Shown here: positions 51,935 through 58,445 of the stretch, in pieces | How positions within the stretch are numbered: the first letter of the stretch is position 1 | How the letters are laid out: each line of letters starts with the position of its first letter | Source of the DNA: Streptomyces sp. NBC_01296 | Lineage (GTDB): Bacteria > Actinomycetota > Actinomycetes > Streptomycetales > Streptomycetaceae | Assembly (NCBI RefSeq): GCF_035984415.1 | Contig: NZ_CP130720.1 | Coordinates: forward strand, 6,324,001-6,388,000 | DNA length: 64,000 nt | Direction of reading: 5' to 3' | The notes under the pieces: generated by a model | Databases searched by the model: none | What the model was told of the DNA's origin: nothing | What the model saw: only the letters and a program-made list of their open reading frames with translations | Position numbers and translations under genes: made by a program

Positions 51935-52582
51935 ATGGGCGCACGCGGTAAGGCGGTTCAGGGTCACAGACGGCTGCGGCGGCAGGCCGCCTGCGCCGCG
52001 CTGGTGCTGTGCGGATCCCTGGCCCTCACGGCCTGCAACGGCGACGACGGCTCTGTGGGAGCCGCGGGTGCGACGCCCGGCGCAAGCACGGCGCCCCCGT
52101 CCGCCGCGGCCACCTCCTCGGCCGCGCCCGGCGGATCGACGCCGTCCGCCTCCGCGACCGCCTCGAAGAAGCCGACCCCGGCCGCCACCGCGACCGGCAA
52201 GCCGAAGCCGCCGGCCCCCGCTCCCGCCCCCACCTGCGACCACAAGATGCCGATCTCGCCCGACGAGATCGCCGTCTACCGCTACACCCCCGAGGGCGGC
52301 ACCCTCAGCCTGATCGTCAAGCACGGGAACTGGGGCTGCCCCGTCCCCGGGGGCAGCACCCCCTTCGTGACGGTCGGCGAGGAAACCTTCATCCCGGTGG
52401 CCGACGACGCCAAGATCACCGCCATGGCCCCCATCCTCAGCGGCTCCGTGAGCAAGCCGATCACCGCGCACGAGCTCACCTCGTGGCTGGAGTCCCACCC
52501 GAACAAGGGCCTGGTGTTCCACTACAACGTGAACCACAGGGGCATGATCGAGACCCTCGGCCAGGAGGAGTACACCCCGTAG
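51935..52582 (+). CDS. Secreted lipoprotein, unknown function
   Basis: 215 residues from ATG 51935, SD GAGGGAG. Signal with lipobox LTAC (Cys near 34), an Ala/Ser/Pro/Thr-rich linker (about 40-90), and a globular domain of about 120 residues with two cysteines (CDHKMPISPDE and WGCPVPGG) and YRYTPEGGTLSLIVKHGNW. No recognised domain. Single-gene unit; the 3' end lies 42 bp from the convergent pfkB-type gene. Confidence 0.8.
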   Translation: MGARGKAVQGHRRLRRQAACAALVLCGSLALTACNGDDGSVGAAGATPGASTAPPSAAATSSAAPGGSTPSASATASKKPTPAATATGKPKPPAPAPAPTCDHKMPISPDEIAVYRYTPEGGTLSLIVKHGNWGCPVPGGSTPFVTVGEETFIPVADDAKITAMAPILSGSVSKPITAHELTSWLESHPNKGLVFHYNVNHRGMIETLGQEEYTP

Positions 52583-52624
52583 CCGCCGCGACCGCCGCGC
52601 GCCGCTCCCGCCCCTCCTGCCCGC

Positions 52625-53524
52625 TCACGGGCGCCCGCCCAGCCGGGTCACCGCCTGCGCGGCCGCCCGGCACCCGGCCCGGGCCGCGTCCGCCGGTCCC
52701 GCGCCCGCGAGCCGGGCCGCCAGGAACCCGCCGGTGAACGCGTCCCCGGCCCCCGTCGAATCCACCGCCTCGGCCGACTCCGCCGACACCTCCGCGGTCA
52801 CCCGGCCCGCCTCCGCCACCAGCGCCCCCGCCGCGCCCCGGGTGACCACCACCAGCGGCACCCGCCGGCTCAGCTCCGCCGCCGCCCGGGCGGTCCCTGC
52901 CGCCCCGGGCAGCCCGGCCAGCAGCCGCGCCTCGTCCTCGTTGGGCAGCAGTACGCCGATCCCCGCCACGGCATCGAGGAAGCGCTGCGGACCCAGCGCG
53001 ACCAGGAATCCCGCCGAGGCCGGGTCCACGCTCACCGGCACCCCGCGGGCCCGGGCCGCCCGCAGTGCGACGAGGGCCAGTTCGCGGCTGCTGTCGGCGA
53101 AGAAGAGGTAGCCGGACAGGTGCAGATGGGCCGCCCCGTCCAGCAGGGCCGGCGCCCAGTCCTCGGGGGACAGCCGCAGCGCGGCGCCGCTGTCGGTGAG
53201 GAAGGTCCGCTCCGCGTCCTTGCCGACCAGCGCCACCACCGTCCCGGTCGGCTCGGCCGGATCGATCACCAGCCGCGGCCGCACCCCGCAGTCCCGCAGC
53301 GACTGCTCGTGCCACCGGGCGGATTCGGTGCCGACCCGCGCGAGGAGGCGTACCTCCGCCACCCCCGCGTGAGCCGCCCAGCAGGCCGCATTGGCCCCGG
53401 CGCCGCCCGGCAGGGTCCGGATCCGCGCGGCCGTGTCGGTGGCCGGAGTCAGCGGCTCCGGATGCACCGCCACCACGTCCGTCACCACGTCCCCGACGAC
53501 CAGCAGCGCCCCCGGCGCGGTCAT
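52625..53524 (-). CDS. psuK: PfkB-family kinase, probable pseudouridine kinase
   Basis: 299 residues. PfkB signatures: GGAGANAACWAAHAG near residue 40 and the C-terminal VDSTGAGDAFTGGFLAARL with catalytic Asp in GAGDAF. The start overlaps the stop of the pseudouridine-5'-phosphate glycosidase (ATGA), which assigns it: the kinase makes pseudouridine 5'-phosphate and the glycosidase splits it to uracil and ribose 5-phosphate. Ribokinase or adenosine kinase activity cannot be excluded from sequence. Confidence 0.82.
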   Translation of the reverse strand: MTAPGALLVVGDVVTDVVAVHPEPLTPATDTAARIRTLPGGAGANAACWAAHAGVAEVRLLARVGTESARWHEQSLRDCGVRPRLVIDPAEPTGTVVALVGKDAERTFLTDSGAALRLSPEDWAPALLDGAAHLHLSGYLFFADSSRELALVALRAARARGVPVSVDPASAGFLVALGPQRFLDAVAGIGVLLPNEDEARLLAGLPGAAGTARAAAELSRRVPLVVVTRGAAGALVAEAGRVTAEVSAESAEAVDSTGAGDAFTGGFLAARLAGAGPADAARAGCRAAAQAVTRLGGRP

Positions 53525-54447
53525 GCGCGCGCCGCCCAGGCCCCCGCGATCCTGGCCCCGAGCGCCACGTTGCCCCGCACCGCCGCCAGGTTGGCCTCCA
53601 GCGAGGCCCCGCCCGTCGCCCGTACCAGGAACCCCAGCAGGAACGGGGTCACCGCCTGCCCCGTGATCCCCCGCTCGTGGCACTCCTCGAGGGCCTCGGC
53701 CAGCACCCGGTCGTGCAGATCCGGATCCAACTGGTCCGCCTGCGCCACCGGATTCGCCACCAGCAGCGCAGACTCCGGCCCGCCGAGGGCGTCCTGAGCG
53801 GCCATCACCGCCGCCACCTCCTCCGGCCGGTGGACGGTCCAGTCCACCGGCTCGCCGGAACTGGCCAGGTAGAACCCGGGGAAACGTTCCGTCCCGTACC
53901 CCAGCACCCCCACCCCGAGCGTCTCCAGCCGCTGCAGCGTGGCCGGCACGTCCAGGATCGACTTCACCCCCGCGCACACCACCGTGATCCGCGTCCGCGC
54001 CAGCAACTGCAGATCCGCCGACTCGTCCTGGGTCTGCGCGTACTCCCGGTGCACGCCGCCCAGCCCGCCCGTGGCGAAGACCCGCAGCCCGGCCCGCGCG
54101 GCCAGGAACGCCGTCGCGGACACCGTCGTCGCGCCCGTCGCACCGGCCGCGAGCGCGGGAGCCAGATCCCGGTGGCCGAGCTTGCGTACGCCCTCGCCGC
54201 CGGCGATCCGCTCCAGCTGCGCCTTGTCGAGGCCCGCGTACGCCACGCCGTCGACGACTGCGATCGTGGCCGGAACCGCCCCTTCGGCGCGTACCAGCGC
54301 CTCCAGTTCGGCGCCCACGGCGAGATTGCGGGGGCGGGGCAGGCCGTGCGCGATGATCGTCGACTCCAGAGCCACGACGGGACGGCCCCGCTCCAGTGCC
54401 TCGCGGACCTCTTCGGACAGGACGGGGACCTTGGGTGATGTGTGCAT
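53521..54447 (-). CDS. psuG: Pseudouridine-5'-phosphate glycosidase
   Basis: 308 residues from ATG 54447, SD GGATGGG. PsuG landmarks: VVALESTIIAHGLPRPRNL near the N-terminus, GVAYAGLDKAQLERI, GHRDLAPALAAGATGATTVSATAFLA with the catalytic lysine/aspartate region, FATGGLGGVHRE, and NPVAQADQLD. It cleaves the C-glycosidic bond of pseudouridine 5'-phosphate, a step in salvage from degraded tRNA and rRNA. First gene of the psuGK pair. Confidence 0.93.
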   Translation of the reverse strand: MHTSPKVPVLSEEVREALERGRPVVALESTIIAHGLPRPRNLAVGAELEALVRAEGAVPATIAVVDGVAYAGLDKAQLERIAGGEGVRKLGHRDLAPALAAGATGATTVSATAFLAARAGLRVFATGGLGGVHREYAQTQDESADLQLLARTRITVVCAGVKSILDVPATLQRLETLGVGVLGYGTERFPGFYLASSGEPVDWTVHRPEEVAAVMAAQDALGGPESALLVANPVAQADQLDPDLHDRVLAEALEECHERGITGQAVTPFLLGFLVRATGGASLEANLAAVRGNVALGARIAGAWAARA

Positions 54448-54514
54448 GTCCCATCCATGGCACGGGATGTGCGCCCCCAAACGCGCTCCCGGCCCGCCTT
54501 CCGAACCTGTCCGA

Positions 54515-54727
54515 GTGGCGCTCCCCCGTGAATCCCGGGACACCCGCGCCTTCCACGACGAACTCGCCGACCGGTACGACCTCCTGTACGCGGACCGGGA
54601 CGCGGGCATCGCCCGCCAGGGCCGGGCACTGAACGCCCTGCTCACCGCGTCTGCCCGGGCCCCGGTCCGCGCGGCCAAGGCCGCCGGATTTCACCGGCCG
54701 GTGCTCGGCGCGCGGCGGTCCGGCTGA
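54515..54727 (+). pseudogene. Internally deleted SAM methyltransferase remnant (N- and C-termini fused in frame)
   Basis: A 70-codon frame from GTG 54515. TRAFHDELADRYDLLYAD and ARQGRALNALL match the opening of glycine/sarcosine-type class I methyltransferases, where about 240 residues normally follow. The frame jumps directly to AAGFHRPVLGARRSG, which resembles the end of the same family (GFYQPVLVARR-like). All SAM-binding motifs are missing. This looks like one in-frame deletion of roughly 500-600 bp. Recognition is by family resemblance only. Confidence 0.6.
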
Positions 54728-54832
54728 AGCCGAGGCCGGGAACCGGCTGGACAGGTTGACCTGCCCGGCGGGCGGAACCTGGACGCTCTGATCACCGCGG
54801 CCTGCCGGACGGCCGGATTAGGGTGACTCGGC

Positions 54833-55195
54833 ATGAGCACCAGTGAGCACGGCCCCGCCTCGTTCGTCGTCTCCGTACCGGATGCCGAGCTGGAGGTGGA
54901 GGACCTCGATCCCGGCCAGATCCTCTCCGGCGAGCCCGTCGTGACGGGCAAGGTGCTGTGGGAGTCCCCCGACGGCAAGCAGCTGCGCGGCATCTGGCAG
55001 ATCACCCCGGGCGTGGTGACCGACACCGAGGCGAACGAGCTGTTCGTCGTGGTCAGCGGCCGCGCCACCATCGAGGTCGAGGGCGGCGGGACCCTGGAGG
55101 TGGGCCCCGGCTCCGCCTGTGTGCTCCGGGAGGGCGACAAGACCACCTGGACCGTCCACGAGACGCTGCGCAAGGCCTACCACATCAGCTGTTAG
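54833..55195 (+). CDS. Cupin-domain protein (DUF861-like)
   Basis: 120 residues, starting MSTSEHGPASFVVSVPDAE, with AGGGTGA before the ATG. Single small cupin barrel of the RmlC/DUF861 type: GIWQITPGVVTDTEANELFVVVSGRATIEVEGGG and GPGSACVLREGDKTTWTVHE, TLRKAYHI end. The Glu/His metal ligands of classical cupins are partly missing. Members of the family act on ureidoglycine or as sensors; no role assigned. The 3' end overlaps the convergent MFS gene by 11 bp. Confidence 0.85.
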   Translation: MSTSEHGPASFVVSVPDAELEVEDLDPGQILSGEPVVTGKVLWESPDGKQLRGIWQITPGVVTDTEANELFVVVSGRATIEVEGGGTLEVGPGSACVLREGDKTTWTVHETLRKAYHISC

Positions 55196-56471
55196 CGGCA
55201 GCGGGATGACGGCGCCCGGTGAACAGGGCGAGCGCCGCCATCGGCAGCAGCAGGCCCGCGCCGATCACGTTCAGCCAGCCGTAGCCCGCGTGGGACATGA
55301 CCAGGCCGGCGGCCGCGCCGCCCACGCCCGCGCAGGTGTTCATCGTGAGGTCGCTCAGACCCTGTACGGCGGCCCGCGCGGCCTGCGGCACCGAGTCGGT
55401 GAGCAGTGCCGAGCCGGACACCATGCCCGCGGACCAGCCCAGGCCGAGCAGGAACAGGCCGGCGGCGCTCTGCGCGTGGTCGGGTCCGGCGGTGCCGGCG
55501 AGCAGGGCCGCCAGCGACAGCAGCCCGGCCGCCAGGCCGATCACCGAGAGCCGGCCGACCCGGTCCGCGAGCCAGCCCATGACCGGCGAGAAGGCGAACA
55601 TACCGGCGATGTGGCCGCTGATCACCAGACCGACGAGCTCCAGCCCGGCGCCGTGGTGGCCCAGGTCGACCGGGGTCATCACCATGATCGAGACCATGGT
55701 GGTGTGGGACACCGCGACGGTGACCAGGGCCAGCCGCGCCCGCGGGGAGGCCTTGACGGCCGCGAGCCCCGCGCGCAGCGAACGGCCCTCGCGGGTCTGC
55801 TCCTCGGGCCCGGCCAGCGCCCGGGCCGTCAGCAGCGGGTCCGGCCGCAGGAATACGCCGATCAGGGTGCCGGTGAGGACGAAGACGGCGCCGGCCCAGA
55901 CGAAGGGGCCCGCCGTCTCGGGTATGGAGGTCCCGGCGAAGCTCCGGCTGGCCGGGGCGGAGAGGTTGGGACCGAGCACCGCGCCGAGGGTCGAGGCCCA
56001 GACGACGACGGCGACGGCCCGGGCCCGCCGGTCCGGGGCGGCGAGGTCGGCGGCCGCGAACCGGGCCTGGAGGTTGGCGGAGGAGGCCGCTCCGAAGGCG
56101 GCCATGCCGAGCATCAGCAGCGGGAAGCTCTTGATCGCGGTGGCGAGGACCACCAGGGCCGCACCGGCGGCGCCGATCCCGTACCCGAGGACCAGCCCCG
56201 GGCGGCGCCCGCGCGCGGTCATCAGGGCGGCGAGCGGCAGGGAGACGGCCGCGGTGCCGATCACCGCGGCGGTGGAGGCGAAGCCGGACAGCGACTCGGT
56301 GCCGCTGACCTGCGTCGCGAGGACCGGGGCCAGGGCGATGCTGATGGGCACGCCGAGGCCGCCCAGCATCTGGCTCGCGATCAGCACCCCCGAGGTGCGC
56401 CGCTGCAGCCTGGGCAGATCCGCCAGTCCGGCCGGCGGAGCGGGCCGGTCGGTGCCGGGGACGGCGGTCAT
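55185..56471 (-). CDS. MFS transporter
   Basis: 428 residues from ATG 56471 (MTAVPGTDRP). Twelve hydrophobic helices in two halves. MFS motif A-like loop is ALMTARGRRPGL between helices 2 and 3, and its repeat is MGWLADRVGRLS in the second half. Typical of multidrug or metabolite exporters, with no substrate-specific motif. A longer open frame to 56561 has no SD. No regulator gene adjoins it. Confidence 0.87.
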   Translation of the reverse strand: MTAVPGTDRPAPPAGLADLPRLQRRTSGVLIASQMLGGLGVPISIALAPVLATQVSGTESLSGFASTAAVIGTAAVSLPLAALMTARGRRPGLVLGYGIGAAGAALVVLATAIKSFPLLMLGMAAFGAASSANLQARFAAADLAAPDRRARAVAVVVWASTLGAVLGPNLSAPASRSFAGTSIPETAGPFVWAGAVFVLTGTLIGVFLRPDPLLTARALAGPEEQTREGRSLRAGLAAVKASPRARLALVTVAVSHTTMVSIMVMTPVDLGHHGAGLELVGLVISGHIAGMFAFSPVMGWLADRVGRLSVIGLAAGLLSLAALLAGTAGPDHAQSAAGLFLLGLGWSAGMVSGSALLTDSVPQAARAAVQGLSDLTMNTCAGVGGAAAGLVMSHAGYGWLNVIGAGLLLPMAALALFTGRRHPAAANS

Positions 56472-56657
56472 GCCGCCCACCGCCGTCGCGGCGGCGCAGG
56501 GCGGTATACGGGCGCGGGGCGGCCGGAGGCGGTGGCAGTAGTCACCGCGGCAGTTTCGCACCCCTTACGGCCGGACGGAACGGGGGATGCACCCCCGCGC
56601 CTGCCGCCCGCGCCGGTGCCCCGGCCCGCGGCCCGGCCCGCGCACCCCGCCACCCCC

Positions 56658-57230
56658 TCAGAACAGCGGCTGCGGCAGGACGCCCTCCAGCGCCAGCAGG
56701 GACCGCTTGGTCTCCACCCCGCCGCCGAAACCGCCGATGCCCCCGTCGTTCTCCACGACCCGGTGGCAGGCCACCACCAGCGGCAGCGGGTTCGACCCCA
56801 TGGCGTTGCCCACGGCCTGGGCCGCGCCCGGCTGTCCGACGCGGGCCGCGAGCTCCCCGTACCCCACGACCGCCCCGTACGACACCGAGCGGTCCAGCTC
56901 CTGGAGCACCTGCCGGTTGAAGCCGGAGCTGAGCCGCCAGTCCAGCGGCAGGTCGAAGCGCTTGAGCGAGCCCGCGAAGTAGGCGGTCAGCTGGCGTATC
57001 GGCTCGGCCAGCAGCACCTCCTCGCCCGGCGGCGGGCGCCAGGCGTCGGCGCCGAGCCGGGAGACGAGGGAGCCGATCATCTTCTCGACCCGGCCCGGAC
57101 CGGCATGGAACTCGACCCGGACCAGCCCCTGCGGGGTCGCGGCCAGGAGCAGGGGCCCGCCGATGGCGCTTTCGCCGGGGACGACGGTCCATTCGAGGTG
57201 CGGCCCGCGGGGCCGCTCGGTGCTGTCCAC
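56658..57230 (-). CDS. ogt: Methylated-DNA--protein-cysteine S-methyltransferase (O6-alkylguanine repair)
   Basis: 190 residues from GTG 57230. The C-terminal DNA-binding and active-site domain has SYGAVVGYGELAARVGQPGAAQAVGNAMGSNPL and the acceptor Cys155 in VVACHRVV; the usual PCHRV has Ala in place of Pro here. It transfers the alkyl group of O6-alkylguanine to its own cysteine, in a suicide reaction. GTG is preceded by GGAGGG, but the promoter at 57237-57258 puts the transcription start at or next to the GTG, so a leaderless mRNA is likely. The preceding GDPD gene ends 32 bp upstream on the same strand. Confidence 0.92.
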   Translation of the reverse strand: MDSTERPRGPHLEWTVVPGESAIGGPLLLAATPQGLVRVEFHAGPGRVEKMIGSLVSRLGADAWRPPPGEEVLLAEPIRQLTAYFAGSLKRFDLPLDWRLSSGFNRQVLQELDRSVSYGAVVGYGELAARVGQPGAAQAVGNAMGSNPLPLVVACHRVVENDGGIGGFGGGVETKRSLLALEGVLPQPLF

Positions 57231-57236
57231 CCCTCC

Positions 57237-57258
57237 ACCGTACGGGGAGGGTCCGACA
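57237..57258 (-). promoter_or_regulatory. ogt promoter of PafBC-like DNA-damage type
   Basis: On the minus strand: TGTCGGAC (57258-57251), 8 bp, TACGGT (57242-57237), then 6 bp to the GTG. The right half of the first element differs from TGTCRGTG, but the spacing and -10 box are identical to uvrB. Confidence 0.6.
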
Positions 57259-57262
57259 CCCC

Positions 57263-58201
57263 CTAGTACACGAAGACCCCGAGCACCGCCTGCTGCACGA
57301 CGTCCGGGGTGTTGGTGATGATCCCGTCCACGCCCATCCCCTGCACCTTCCGGGCCGTCGCCGCGTCGTCCACGATCCAGGTGTCCACCTCCATCTTCTT
57401 GCCGTGGGCGCCCAGCAGGCCGTGCACCGCCGCCACCCAGTCGGCCGAGATGGTGGTGTGCCACGGGTTGATCCGGTCCGTGAACTCGGCGTACTTCGGC
57501 AGGTCGGCGACGGTCGGGGTGCCCAGGAAGGCGGTCACGAGGTCCGGGCGCATGCCGTGGACGATGCGTACGGAGTCGGCGCTGAAGCTCTGCACGACCA
57601 GGCGGCGCTGCACGTGGTCCGCGTCGAGCCAGCCCGCCTCGTCCAGCACCTGCAGCGTCTCCTGCTCGATCCCGGGGTACAGCTCGGGCTTCTTGATCTC
57701 CAGCAGCAGCCGCTGCCGGTTGCGGTCCACCCGGGCGAGGTACTCCCGCAGGGTCGGGATCCGGGCGCCCGTGAACTGCGGTCCGAACCAGCTGCCCGCG
57801 TCGAGCGTGGCGATCTCCGCCGCCGTGAAGTCCTTGACCGGCCAGGGCTTGCGATCGGGGAACACCTGCTCGACGTCGGTGGTGCGGGCCAGGGTGTCGT
57901 CGTGGACCACGACCAGCTCCCCGTCCCTGGTGCGCTGGACGTCGTTCTCGACCCAGTCGAAGCCCAGCCGCATCGCGAGGTCGATCGCCTCGAGGGTGTT
58001 CTCCGGTGCGTACGCCGAAGCCCCCCGGTGGGCGTACACGACGGGGCCCAGCAGCCCCGTCGCGCCGGTGGCGCCGGCGGGGGAGGCCGGGGAAGCGGGG
58101 GAGGAGGGGCCGGTGGCGGCGGACGAGGTCGTCCCGCCCAGGACGGTCAGGGTGAAGCCCAGGAATGCGGCGGCGGCCGCGGCGGCGGGTCGGACGTACA
58201 T
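57263..58201 (-). CDS. Secreted glycerophosphodiester phosphodiesterase
   Basis: 312 residues from ATG 58201, SD GAGGAGAA. Signal peptide (MYVRPAAAAAAAFLGFTLTVLGG) then an Ala/Ser/Pro linker. GDPD TIM-barrel: VVYAHRGASAYAPENTLEAI with catalytic His/Arg and Glu, DWVENDVQRTRDGELVVVHDDTLARTT, LLLEIKKPE and DTWIVDDAATARKVQGMGVDGIITNTP. It hydrolyses glycerophosphodiesters to glycerol 3-phosphate and an alcohol, outside the cell. Divergent from uvrB. Confidence 0.92.
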   Translation of the reverse strand: MYVRPAAAAAAAFLGFTLTVLGGTTSSAATGPSSPASPASPAGATGATGLLGPVVYAHRGASAYAPENTLEAIDLAMRLGFDWVENDVQRTRDGELVVVHDDTLARTTDVEQVFPDRKPWPVKDFTAAEIATLDAGSWFGPQFTGARIPTLREYLARVDRNRQRLLLEIKKPELYPGIEQETLQVLDEAGWLDADHVQRRLVVQSFSADSVRIVHGMRPDLVTAFLGTPTVADLPKYAEFTDRINPWHTTISADWVAAVHGLLGAHGKKMEVDTWIVDDAATARKVQGMGVDGIITNTPDVVQQAVLGVFVY

Positions 58202-58417
58202 GTGCGTTCTCCTCGGTTCGGAGCCCTGTTCCTGCGTCAGACGCGTGCGGAATGGCAGACGTTGCGGCGATGCACTACACGGGGGACCTCTACGGCGATC
58301 ATGCGGTTGATGATCACGGGGCCGCCACCGAACTACGACAAACGGACCAGAAAGGAGGACTTCCGCCCCGCCCGCCGGACCTGGCGCGGCGCCCGGGACC
58401 GCGCGCGGCTGCGTGAG

Positions 58418-58439
58418 TGTCAGTGGCGGGTCGTACGGT
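58418..58439 (+). promoter_or_regulatory. uvrB: uvrB promoter of PafBC DNA-damage type
   Basis: TGTCAGTG (58418-58425), 8 bp, TACGGT (58434-58439), then GGACTC and ATG 58446. Matches the RecA-independent damage promoter core exactly except for the first T (here G). Predicts a leaderless uvrB mRNA. Confidence 0.78.
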
Positions 58440-58445
58440 GGACTC

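Noticed and set aside
58297..58315. GATCAT-N7-ATGATC inverted repeat between GDPD and uvrB as an SOS box
   Set aside because: It does not fit the actinobacterial LexA box GAAC-N4-GTTC and arms are only 6 bp; the damage promoter nearer to uvrB is better supported.
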